Source: Craspedostauros australis (taxonomy: Eukaryota > Bacillariophyta > Bacillariophyceae > Mastogloiales > Achnanthaceae). Taken from it: a stretch of DNA of 64,000 nt. A program made the translations under genes and the position numbers. Position 1 is the stretch's first letter. Every line of letters begins with the position of its first letter. Below are positions 10,101 through 17,999 of this stretch, piece by piece. The DNA lies in NCBI GenBank assembly GCA_026770025.1, contig JAMXDE010000010.1, forward strand, positions 2,108,001 through 2,172,000, written 5' to 3'. The notes below the pieces were generated by a model. The model made no database searches and had not been told where the DNA came from. It worked only from the letters and a program-made list of their open reading frames with translations.

Positions 10101-10784
10101 AAGGCGAGTGAGATGCAGTATTCCACAGCCGTGGAACCGAGCTGGTTCTCATGGATGATGGATGGACTGTTCTCGCCGATGACAACTCCAGCGCTGGGAG
10201 AAGGCGGAGGCACCAAGGAGATGGACACCAGCAGCGGAGTTGGTTCCTTGGCGACAGGACGCAGCAGCGCGGGTGGCACCAGCAGCCGACGCGGCAGCTT
10301 CGTCACCTTGTCGATGGATTCCTCCATCGATGAAAGCGCTGCGACAGGCGACATCACCATCAACAACCGCAAGGTGGACGACCAGGAGTGGCAGGAGATC
10401 CTCAACGTGACGGAGACGCTGGCGCGCAAGTTCAGCGAGCAGAAGCATTCCGAGACGGATGACGACGACGATGACGATGACGACGATTCCGAGAAATCCA
10501 TCTCGGAGGAAACCATCGAGGAGGTGAATGATGCGATTGGCAAGTTCAGGGATCACGCCGCTCGATTGGGAGTGAACGAACGCCAGCTGATGGTCGCCGT
10601 GCGCGATGACGATCACAGCCAATCCTTGGCGCGCCTCGACTCCATGACGACGGCGGAGAGTGTGAAGACGAACAACAGAGACATGCTGTCACATTTTGGT
10701 GGCGCAGCTGATGACTTCATCGACATGTTCGAGTACTTCTTCTCCAACAAAAGGACCAACCGACAGCGCCTGCTCCGCGGATGA
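1173..10784 (+). CDS. Giant Ser/Thr-rich disordered protein with basic-aromatic patches (3203 aa)
   Basis: This is an intronless frame of 3203 codons. The ATG at 1173 has A at -3 and is the first ATG of a frame that extends slightly upstream. The protein is dominated by Ser, Thr, Lys, Ala and Asn and is predicted by eye to be mostly disordered. Residues 1-150 look more ordered. Four basic patches carry Trp/Phe: near 1047 (LRLFGLARRWKK), 1310 (MRRFFNKRGK), 2088 (KIFSWLKRKALKRR) and 2591 (RRFFNRKPFNRK). KQVRF at 2023-2027 fits the RVxF docking motif for protein phosphatase 1. There are poly-Ala/Gly (DNA 7810-7850), poly-Gln (9280-9312) and poly-Asp (10459-10487) runs. Near residue 2989 lies PSWFSWMMDGLFSP. 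Two C-terminal helices (about 3069-3090 and 3113-3143) match the end of the protein at 19886-23239. There is no signal peptide or membrane span. The function is unknown; scaffold or membrane binding is inference. Confidence 0.85.
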   Translation: MESRSQYPGQYADNNRGEPMAGTIGQSKSQWAGRTQFEAMQELRARRAWVADDEEETQSRFQQRRRLYHSSAAPNVKSDGAEHAARIVVDDLKSRGYDPETGVFAMESKSEDGEDLDRYEATQHMMDSREPDDHELSTIGENSKEDSISSAKRSSRQSSQDQRSQPDEYGYGSQHETATHGSNGSRASKTVSSAQSTSTTSTRGSSRASSRASSRASSNASTAIPMTPPRVGVSMQSNESNSPISRMDMTGTVTTVTDGMTEFTGYEDNRGQSLKYHDDGYYADAKSIYTITTGKGSEYTTGAESTSTYSSVPSNRSGKTSIASSHDAKRQLMEYDYSRSYGTRGQTEDWTEGKTSCASTVSSASTTMGSKQRDDLSSKGKGAKTDKFYTSLGSDGNFEIETIGWKSASTGKDDKSRASMTSFKTNRTRSGDTASTTKHSDKYSIGLPRHMTSSMGQSHAAISTAGGSTASSIISELAFGTGSYSTNASGASRTGSVNGFVQSGSVQSNRSASGQTSGDSQIDSERDWNDGQTHTNSHKSLRSMSKKTTRDDISISSRASAGSKRTRGRFRRSLDSASVSSDSSRTSKSTKGSKTTHATRTTQATYNTNSSKSSKLTKTTYASDGYGASDSSQASYTTSGTKLTHGTKASHATLTTHSSKSSNSSNLSKSTKASKTTMATHTSHTSYGTQTTKASQGTKGTSASQWTHGSKVSHATKTTKSSMSSRGRSSDNSSEARHTAGRGRSPGSRRTDGSTSAWTNESNELSRDAKSVEKSDATSTSTRPSSRMKSSLHAQTADSQPPMSSQTARESEQSLHSGATSASSVTLQTIAARKSTSQTRRIGTTESLIVHAPDPANPDRQRSQRRHLPPMSPLSTASQGMLSPGPHGHGTPFGHAHASNSPQYRSRVSSARSNDDMSIQSESQGYDGSTRRPSIESFHSLAATRGLSQEEMRALRQRQIAGPSMSPSRNNGTHIMTTDYVEASGNHISSETIEAVHLVTNSELLRGQGVDAPLVSHSEFFGTTSSEVDSNVGDEDETMSTDRIPLTKKKKKLRLFGLARRWKKSKQKSSKMAKTGQEFDANNGDDADDDAMSNYSASSTPVELHDSDANTQQAGGRRPRSMSMSRVGDPVIPRPHQLQQEEREHEHGHEQRNPSNPSHYAMSGYAGTQLRDAQPTRDGIHPSALVEPTPQSQSGYGQGADQLEVEVTPLGLVSPDGRQSDKRQDSDGSPSLVVRALAEQNARHASDNKSTSEACNSDQDENQDPLGATKPSSAVRLDESSSSISEIVIDNKEAENSAKPQMKQSSGPLNMRRFFNKRGKSQSKLNGDKRPVKNSITAKDQARFRVSMMNPGIAQAKKENATKDSTPSSQHDVAKTDGGSPLNADGVKSHGIESGAPATSMVKSSSPSVSKAAVKRDVTPKAGRARATGAGRQQVRNFVRSLSPHKRIRPPQPSPRRTPTATTSPSPREIESRFEADLALATRSSARVQPNVRTAKLQGKLISKAKKSPNAAAAVKKMNKMLHWKTGASPTNSARVQDSGKNSASPNQKGSSSAEDEKESKTTSKTTNATDADEPLARVTDKTTAVQVMGSGPDAQPLAEANHDEAAASSPKTSGGGTATNRQSTDPSKSASAKAENKVQAKSAAGPAASSKSSTVRNHQTHHNSAKTGTTKGDKSAMSSLLGLGTKIINFGQTNASTPTASRANGVTTTQANTQSKTTVRSGGKPNDKSVSKQDGEMADANTPSLMNMNAGANKIGGLKIQTQLKTTLPRPPGAGVATPTAALESKASSVAVAGSFANDNSRSATPSRESKSVKNHQRAPDPSTHAAEASLPPRAPHKPAEGSGKDDVAPIVTSNDGETRSLENKFRVTSPLKQAFNALSFFASSSSNGKGRASATESPRSRAGKPMSAALESSHRKRLQLTSSDSASAGKASNSSGNGSESTKISDESSLDTQKATAAAQQSDKLFGSHDDPASHTVFVGDGSKDEIEVGHVNTNTAQFHASTHYHNSPSGVPRVADDGEKQVRFSEDLVFVREIPAIKRDGTADSVSINSATRPSSGDATSATRNMSLPLPSPTASDGSGVVHVGKKKGKRKIFSWLKRKALKRRDNNKSGVKHGGDAKDDQAEMAEDAGSVVEDDDMDSVSSESSDSTVHSISSSVNYKSNSMDDATMDSTTVQNQSVSVTTLSTNQTNESVSLNSLDAVPAQDASSTPAAAAAAAGGGGGGNARGAANRTEGGKTTETSSLKVGRHGAMAAAESRPEKAEGQILAGDSKKNDAANARRSQRLPDRLPETSKTAPHLGGGSVNSDQPALGEKLQTGNNPTRLNPGAFTSSRAYNPGDGSTGGAEQLSEHIASSEATGALRKSSEVGSSAIATASGVSHHAAPATHYHQRISKESSHRTVPSEQAPAIPTGNTRFIPDDGVDGEMMMTTMMADEGIELIARQTKSGRSAILIAKSGGPNYSTASQTYGKRRMVTSGEEDDTDATTLVSSAANTVTTLGTDGQSTIMSTAASVNSLTTMDPRTETSARSNRNGGLPQPVSSTAASATPSPARHNSNGNNSNNGNDMKPPKNQQRKGAHKRQQNVGGIKGRRFFNRKPFNRKGASDGKSGAGGRERHSSSHAHGGDGVGSVGRIQPGCMPQVPIMASNGNGNTKNADKKNISLASRIKQHRQQQHQSQATTVTSSSSATAKQKLISSYRVQKQQQQQQQQQAEKSKTRRGNNNRRPLTLPPVKGNAVRRQQRSKSPAAASTGARAASATAVTAGKVGGSGDPRGHNTSQMAMSSPRAKSEAMDKMIQSAPTRRRGRSPAKNSVATSAMTVSSDSIHVAGCATPLFGAQRNNPSQQQPPKRKEATGSAGGKPSLVMSKYGRSKDTHSTQHTNSAGAAVGGARGRVTSASQYRSNFNDAGGVIGQQQRLGGISRGNSVQPSSSKMSSTVDMFDQPYVVDSVATGLSTQGSLSIDSSTIFEDQSTKYTKASEMQYSTAVEPSWFSWMMDGLFSPMTTPALGEGGGTKEMDTSSGVGSLATGRSSAGGTSSRRGSFVTLSMDSSIDESAATGDITINNRKVDDQEWQEILNVTETLARKFSEQKHSETDDDDDDDDDDSEKSISEETIEEVNDAIGKFRDHAARLGVNERQLMVAVRDDDHSQSLARLDSMTTAESVKTNNRDMLSHFGGAADDFIDMFEYFFSNKRTNRQRLLRG

Positions 10785-11715
10785 AGACGATTCAAGGACC
10801 ATGCAAAGTCAAGAGACTGATGAAAGAGGCTGTGCGGCATTTGATGATGATGATCCATGATGCATGGCCGATGGGTGGTGGGGGGTGGTGGGAGGTTGGG
10901 GTTTGGGGGGTAAGACAACAACAAGGTGACGGCACACTAACAATTCACATAACATAACTACTCTCCTCAGAGAGAGAGAGAGAGAGCAATGCAAACAAGT
11001 GCAATGAAACAACGAACTAACAAAGATTAGCAAGCGAATAGCAAACGAATAGCCATCCACATCTAATTCTAAGTGATCTCTCTCTCTCTCTCTCGCTCTG
11101 GAGAGCGTAGCAGAACATGTAACGGCCAATGCGCCATACCGCGTCATGTATTGCTGTTGTTCCATTCCAGTCGAGTTGCATCCACGCTGCGAAGTTGTTC
11201 ACGACTTTGTTGCGTTTTTGCCTTTGTCCGTGGAGTTTTGTGATTGGAAATGTACTTATGTAGCTTCATTTGTTGCAAGAACGCGCATGCCAGTCACCGC
11301 CCACAAGTGATTCCCATAATTAACGTCCTTCGCCAATGGGACATTGGGAGTCGAGGTAAACGAAGGCGAGCACAGAAATGTCCCGGACGACAGACAGACA
11401 TAAAATAACACAAAATGCACATACAGCCCGCCACAAAGCAAGAAAGAAAGTAAGCAATTTTGGGGCCAGCAATTTGTCTCTTACGATTATGATGATGGGT
11501 GCAGAACGCGCCCACCACCATGCCTCTGCCCCTCTTTATATTGTTTTCGTTTTTTGCTTTTTGTGTGGTTTTGTTGTTGTTGGTGTGGTTTGGTCGGTGT
11601 TGATATATCATTCATTCTTGATCTCTTGTTCATACCGCTGTTGCTTTGGTGCTGCCTTCAGCTTCTGTCTCATGTCTTCATTTGCTCTAATGCTGTGCCA
11701 TATGGTGCTGCCTTG
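10785..11715. other. Convergent 3' spacer with inverted GA/CT tracts
   Basis: This lies between the 3' ends of the giant plus-strand gene and the minus-strand three-exon gene. No coding region is supported. It contains an (AG)n run at 10969-10986 and a (TC)n run at 11077-11094. They are complementary and about 90 nt apart, so a transcript in either direction could fold them into a hairpin. A G-rich stretch (10870-10912) precedes them. Confidence 0.6.
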
Positions 11716-14160
11716 TTACTTTGCTTCTGCTGCCGAATTCTGTTTGCTTCCCTGCGGCAAGGGCTTCTTGTTGTCCTTCAATGCGGTAGGATGCCGGCGC
11801 GTGCTGCTCCGTGTTACCACAGTTACTTTTGCAGCGGCTGTTGGTGTGTTGGAAGTGGCTGCACCATTCTTGTTCTTGTTGCTGTTTCCACCATCATCCT
11901 TCCTGCTTGTGCTGGGAAGGACTTTTGCTGCTGGCTTCCTGTTGCTGCCAGATTGGGTGCTCTTGGTGCTTCGGATACTCTTATTGCTTCTGCCACTTCT
12001 GTTGCTTCGCGATGTTGCACAGCTCCTTGCACTGGCAACGCTCATGTTGCCAGTGCTTGCGGTCCCATATCTTGCCTCCTTTCGTCCGTTGGCCTTATGA
12101 TACCGGACGCTGATGGTGTCCGAGTGCATTCTGTGCGCTGCATTGCGTATGGCATCGCGGCTGATTGCATTCCTGTTCTTCCTAGTCATGCTCCTCGTGC
12201 TGTGTCGACTGTGACTGGACTTTGCACTGGACATACTCAGATCGTCATTGTAGGTGCGGCGACTCCTGCTGGTCCGATGGCTGCGTTTGGAGTAGCGGCT
12301 GTATGCACTGCACACACTCTCCCGCGAGCCCTTCCTGCTGCAGTGCTTCGTTGATGCACTCTGGCTTCTTCTGCATGAGCGGAACATTTCGTCATCGGCG
12401 CATGACGAGTGGATGCTTATCACATCCTCACAGTTTGTGGCATCCACCCTTTCATCATGGTTCTTGTTCATTATTGCAGTTCATTGGCGTTTGTGGTTTG
12501 CATGTTGTTGTGTGTGATGTGTGTGTTGTGGCGGATAGAGCCGATTCAATGTGCAAAGAGGAGGATGGTGTGAGAACATGAGCAATGCATTCAACCAATG
12601 TTCTGTTCAGTGTGTTCTTACCTTCTGATTTTGCACACTGCGACGTCGAGGTGGCGGCATGCCCCCTGCAGAGTCATCCAAGGAGTCCTCATCTGCGGAG
12701 CTGCCTGACTCCATCAGATCAACAACACTGTCGCCTGTTCTGTTGTTGTGGGGGTGACGTGGGCTCCCCACAGAAACTCGAGGAAGGATTTGGCCCCCAG
12801 CTGGCCAGTTCCCTGCACTTGAGGAGTAAGTGGCTCGACTCATGGGTGCGGCTGGTACAGGGCGCATAGAATGCCCTTCGACCATGCGCACGAGGAGCAG
12901 TGGGGCAGGGACTTCGCCTTTTCCATTATTCAATGGGATGGTGGGGTTCACAAAAGTGCTTCCAAGCATGACGTTGTCATTGGTGCCTTCAAGCCTTCCA
13001 CTGACTTGGAATGGTAGGATCTCCCGATGCACTCTCACAATTGTGAAATGGTGTGTTGAGACCATTGCCACTGCCGAACGGTATGCTGCACGTCGTTCGG
13101 TCTGCAACTCGAACCCAAACAGGTGCACTCCGTCCGAGGCGCCATTTCGATGGTCAATCATGGCATTGTCTTGGGACATGGTCGACCGTAGGTTGGAGTT
13201 CGCGGTAACATGCACCTCCAGACACGTACCATCCTCCGACACCAGGCTTCGGATGTCCTCCTCAGAGGTTCCGGCTGGCAGCTCGAAATCAATCCCGAGC
13301 ACTCGATGTCCAGCACTGTTCTCGTACTGGTGACGAATGGCCGGCAGCACAATGGAGGCGTTTTGCGCCACCCATTCCTTCACCGAAGGGAGAACCCTTG
13401 CTCGTTTTGGGATCAGGAATTGACAGTTTCTGTCTGCTGCTGTTGCTGCTGCTACTGCCTCTGCCTCCGTTCTTGGTGGCGATGGGCTCCATCCCGTGGT
13501 TGGGAGAGCAGGCGGCTGGGATGAACTAGCCAGCGGAGTGTTTCCATGAGACATTCCCTGTGGCCAGGCATATGCCGATGGCGATAGGTGGCGCGGTGGT
13601 GCAGGCTGCAACAAAACACCGGGGAATGTTGGGGAGGGCGTCGCCGTATTCACGGAATTGGCATCGTGTGGCGACGTTGTTGCTGCTGTTGGTCCCCCAT
13701 GACCGTGATTCGCGGAATCTGTGTTGTTCGATGATGCAGTGTTGAGGAACACAGATGGCGACATCGATGGATTCGCTCGCGAGGCAGGGGACACATGATG
13801 CCGATTTTCAACATACGTTGTGATATCGGGAGCAGCGAAAGGATTGGTGCGGCCTGAAAGGAAGTGAGTGGACATTGGAGTGGCAATACAGAAGCAATGT
13901 TCTGATTCAAAATGGCATCCAACGCAGACATCATCGAGGACCATTGTTGCGCATCATGACGTACCAAGCTCCATTGCGATCTGACGTTGAAGGTTGCGGT
14001 AGTTCCTTGCAAACTGCGCCTCAATGAACACGTGGAGAAAGCTGTTCTGTTCCCACACCACAGCTGGGGGGAGGGAAGATGGTATCTCACCGGAGATCAA
14101 CATCCCTCGCAGCTGTTGGACCTCTGGGGCATTGCGCGACCACACTTTCCTTGCCGACAT
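11716..14160 (-). CDS. Three-exon conserved-looking protein with globular core and Arg/Ser-rich tail (724 aa)
   Basis: Exons are 14160-13965, 13853-12622 and 12462-11716. The introns (111 and 159 nt) have donors GTACGT and GTAAGA and acceptors CAG and AAG; phases 1 and 0 match exactly. The second acceptor lacks a good pyrimidine tract. ATG 14160 is preferred (A at -3) over the in-frame ATG at 14295, which adds 45 low-complexity residues. The first exon begins with a compact region (KVWSRNAPEVQQLRGMLISG). A Pro/Ser-rich linker follows. Exon 2 then carries an ordered region of about 200 residues that includes IDFELPAGTSEEDI, a following DGTCLEVHV strand and a later ILPFQV. This beta-rich pattern recalls p23/HSP20-type folds, but that is only a suggestion. 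Exon 3 is rich in Ser, Arg and Lys (SRYSKRSHRTSRSRR) and compositionally like the neighbouring giant proteins. No family is recognised. Confidence 0.75.
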
Positions 14161-15564
14161 GGTCGTGCGTGGGTTGATTGTGCTGATACGATCGTGATTG
14201 CTGGTGTAGCTGCGCCTGGAACTGTGGTTGTGGTGGTAGTTCCAATTGGAGTGGTGCAAGGGTTGGAAGGTCTCGTTGTATGACCACGACAACATTCAAG
14301 CAGCTGTGATGTGACTTTGGAGTGATGCGATCATCCTTCATGCCATGGTTTGCGTTGTTGTCAACGCGTTCATCAACGACGTCGGCATCGACCTCGTGGT
14401 CTCTGTCTGCTTCAACCTGTCTCCAACGTGATCGCCCACACGCTCATCAACTCGCACATCCGCGGGAAGAGCATCAGATCAGAAAGCTGCCGAGCGGTTC
14501 AACACGTCGTCGTTGCAGACAGAGAGGAAGGAAGATCGAACCAGCAACTACTTCTCAAGCGCCACGTCGTCAGCAGGTGCACATCAGGCCTGCCTGGTGC
14601 ACAAGGCAGACAATCGGGGCACATACGAAATTCTCGACGTCAGATACGTACGTTCGTACGTATGGCATGATAGGTACAGAGAACAAGGATCACAGAACAA
14701 GTGCAGCACAACGGATGTAACAATAATGCCATGCTTTCTTCAATGTAGTCGTGCTTTGCATTTGGCGAAAACAACGCATAAAGAGAATTACAGTCGTCAG
14801 TTTGTCTACCTCCATGACTTATAGTCGTGCCCAATGTCAGGGACTAAGTCACTGACATCAAACTCTGGAACATGGTAGACGCGTCTTCTCCCATTTGGAG
14901 CGACATGCACGTTCGCATCTAGAAACAGGCAGTGTACTGCTTCGTTTCAATGACGTCGACGTTCCCAATGGTATCGTTGCCCTCTATGTTGGTGACACCG
15001 CCCACGATAGTGCAGCAAACGCGACACACAGCCCACTATCTCCCTATCAAGGTCTCATGCGAAAACCTCCGTCGGTGACATCACGCGTCGCCAACAATGT
15101 GAAGTCGTCATCTGCCTGCATCAAGCGACTCCACGCGTCGACTCACCGCTGTCATGCCAACTACTCTGACTCTACATCGCAAGTGCGTCGCGGAGTCGAT
15201 GCGGGGACACCTTCGCAGTAGGTGGCCAGCACCTGCGCACCGCATAAACGTCGCCAGCTGCATGCGCATGAGAGCACCCTTGGGGACTTTTGCGCAAGGA
15301 ACGCAGGTTTGATGTCGCATTGTAGACTTGCCACAGGAGGCTAGATCTTTACAATGCTTGTCATGGAGCTCTCCTCGTCGGTGTAGCTGTGTTCAAGTCA
15401 TGAATTTAGGTTCCCTACATTCTTCGCTTGTACAGGTGCACACAATCCCATCGAAGCTGCCATGATTGGTGTTGCAACACGGCTACATAGTCAGAGCGCA
15501 AATTGCACGAAAACGACTAATGTATTCAAAAAATGCGCATTTTCCTGCGTTGGGGAGTGCGACA
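14161..15564. other. Spacer upstream of the three-exon gene; no gene seen
   Basis: Several short overlapping frames occur on both strands, none with protein-like composition or a continuous reading frame. A GTAC-rich cluster at 14643-14681 (TACGTACGTTCGTACGTA) is one of several such clusters in the spacers of this window. The optional N-terminal extension of the minus-strand gene (up to 14295) falls here. Confidence 0.45.
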
Positions 15565-16374
15565 TTACGACAACGGCGCACAACCGATCGCACGCAGGCG
15601 CCTGAACTGTCCTTTGTTGTCATCATTCCATCTGTGCGCCGTAGTGTGTCTGCATGGGCGTGGATGGGGTAGTGGGATGTCATCATTGAGGGTCTCCACT
15701 TCTGCATTGTGGGAGACACGCAGGCGCCATGTAACATACGTGTCACGGTGAGACCGGCGTGGCAACAGACAGACAGAGAGCGAGAGAGAGAGAGGGAGGG
15801 AGAACATGCAACGTCGCCATGCAAACCATGTCAGTGTGACAAATAAGTGCGTGGTGTCCCTCCCTCTGGCGTTTCGGCAGTTCGTTGGTTGATTTCGCCG
15901 TTTGCTCCCTTCAAGACAGCACGATCTGTCCCAAAAGGCGTGTCGGTCTACGTATACCCGCGATTGCGGCACCATCTGTTCGTCTTTCGCTAAATTCTCA
16001 ACAAACAAAGCACCACGTCGTTGCCTGATGTGCGGTGCTGCATGCCACCAAGACACCCAGCGCCCTCCTTCATACAACTCCAACGAAGTGCCGAAATATA
16101 ATGCCGGAGGTACGGTGTTATTCGTGAATGCTGCCACACCACGTGGCGGTAGTTGTGCAGAACATACCACAAGATCAATATCTTTCGAACAGTCAAGGAT
16201 GTCAACATTGACGTCCTTGAGATATGCCCCTCTAGTGTATGCACTGTTCCATGCAACCTGAAATGCCAAACTTCTGGTGGGTTGTGCTTGATGAGTGGGA
16301 TGGTGGATGAAATTGTATGCAGGCTCCCTGGGGTTATGCGGTTTTTGAAAAAGCATGACGTGTTGGTATGGCAT
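15565..16374 (-). CDS. Possible unidentified coding exon, divergent from the transposase
   Basis: The frame runs from ATG 16374 to a stop at 15565. Its first 170 residues look protein-like, with mixed hydrophobic and charged residues and no repeats (for example FTNNTVPPALYFGTSLELYE and RWVSWWHAAPHIRQRRGALF). The rest translates a GA-rich microsatellite at about 15776-15803 and is probably not coding, so a splice or truncation may occur between. Harbinger elements often carry a second gene near the transposase, usually a Myb/SANT-like protein, and this could be such a partner or a remnant. No Myb-like tryptophan pattern is visible. It could equally be a chance frame. Confidence 0.3.
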   Translation of the reverse strand: MPYQHVMLFQKPHNPREPAYNFIHHPTHQAQPTRSLAFQVAWNSAYTRGAYLKDVNVDILDCSKDIDLVVCSAQLPPRGVAAFTNNTVPPALYFGTSLELYEGGRWVSWWHAAPHIRQRRGALFVENLAKDEQMVPQSRVYVDRHAFWDRSCCLEGSKRRNQPTNCRNARGRDTTHLFVTLTWFAWRRCMFSLPLSLSLSVCLLPRRSHRDTYVTWRLRVSHNAEVETLNDDIPLPHPRPCRHTTAHRWNDDNKGQFRRLRAIGCAPLS

Positions 16375-16812
16375 AGACCAGGTCTTCTTCCTTCAACCCC
16401 ACCAATGGAACAGGCTACTTCAACTCTGCACTTTGCTCTGTGCTGGTGTGCTACGTCGACCTCTCCGCAAGGAATAGTGTGTATTGAAATAGGCACATGG
16501 AAACCTGTTGTTATGCCAAGCCAAGCGGCCGGCACGTTCAAGCCTACCTTGAAGATGATCCAAACGATACGAAGAAGTATGAAACGCCAACCCAGAGAGA
16601 TGTCAGTGCCACGATGCTGACGTCTGACAGCATCGACAACGATTGTGTGGAGCGGAACTCAGCATGCAACCTCTCTGTGCATGAGGAACAGTAGATGGGG
16701 CTGTGGATCTCGGTCTCTGCGCAACTCGCATGGTGGATGTGCCACCGTGAATCCGTGCAATAGTGCTCACACAAGACAACAGCAATTTCTTCTTTTCGCT
16801 TCTGACGATTGC

Positions 16813-17999
16813 ATGGCAACCAACAGCGTCATGTGCTCGGTCGAATACAATCGCGCTCTTCCAAGAGGTTACTTCGCAGTCACAGGTTTTTCTATGATTG
16901 GGTATTGCTATGAGTTACACGATATCCCTCATGTCAGCAAAGCTGTCCAAGGTCGTTTCAACGCCGTATTTGGAACGACTGGGGAAGTCTTGCATCTGCT
17001 GTGGAATGACATGTGGATGCATGGAATGATTCCACGAAGTATGCAACCAAAGCATTTCTTGTGGACAAGCGCTTTTCTCAAACAGTATTCATCGGCATCT
17101 ATCCTTGCGAGCTTGGCGAAATGCAGCACTAAGACATTTAGAGAGTGGGTGTGGAAGGTGCTCGAAACCATGGAGTATGCGAAGCCACTGGTGGTAGGTA
17201 TAGTGTGTGCAGCATGACGAGAGTGAAGAACGCGGCATGTGGCTCGTCCTTTCTTCGTTTTCTCACGTGTGGTCTCATTCTGTCTCCGTTGCGCTATTCT
17301 CGCTCTTGTTGAGGCGTTCAATTTCACCATGCGAAGTTGCACTGGGGAAACCGATTCCGCAACGCATCCCCACAAGCTGTTGCTCTGGTGACAGTGGATG
17401 GAACCGACATGCGTATCAAGGAACCAAAACCATTCAACAAAGGGTGGTACTCACACAAATTTAAGGGGTCAGGTGTTCGCTACGAAATCGCTGTTTCCAT
17501 CTCCAGCGGTGAGATCGTGTGGACAAATGGTCCGTTCCCCTGCGGCATGTTCAACGACCTTCAGATCTTCCGTTTTGGCCTCAAACATCAACTTCGCGAA
17601 GGCGAAATGGTGGTGGCGGATGCTGGGTACAAGGCAGACAAACACGTCTGGGGACCAAGCTCGGTCACTGATGGTGTCTGCCGCGCACGCCACGAAACCA
17701 TCAATCGCCGCATCAAACATTGGAGATGCATGAAAGAGATTTGGACGCATGATCCAAACAAACACCACCTCGCATTCAACGCAGTTGCTTTGTTGACACA
17801 GATTGAACTCTCGCATGGCTTTCCTGCATTTGATGTCGAAAGTGCGCTCGCAAACTCGTTGCACAAACGCCGGAAGAAATTCTGGGCGAGTGTGGTGAAG
17901 AATCCGAAATCGCTCAGAGCCCAGACATGGGTCCCGCATGCAGCACGGGTCGATCTCCTCGAAACAAAACACCAAAATGTCCCACCAAACAAAGCGTAA
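16813..17999 (+). CDS. PIF/Harbinger (IS5-like) DDE transposase, HARBI1-type (347 aa, two exons)
   Basis: Exon 1 (16813-17193) and exon 2 (17337-17999) are joined across a 143-nt intron, GTAGGT to AAG, in phase 0. The first part has the helical region typical of the family, with KHFLWTSAFLKQY followed by STKTFREWVWKVLE. The second part carries the DDE_4 catalytic core: first Asp in VTVDGTDMRI, second Asp in VVADAGYK, and Glu in CRARHETINRRIKHW. All three catalytic positions are present and no internal stop is seen, so the gene looks intact. The start is uncertain: ATG 16813 has T at -3, and the frame is open upstream to about 16645 without recognisable family sequence. Terminal inverted repeats and target duplications were not identified by eye, so element borders are unknown. 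It may be an active element, a recent insertion or a domesticated copy. Confidence 0.85.

Noticed and set aside
11554-12354. Plus-strand open frame of 266 codons
   Set aside because: It is antisense to exon 3 of the minus-strand three-exon gene; its Leu/Cys-rich composition is the shadow of Ser/Arg codons.
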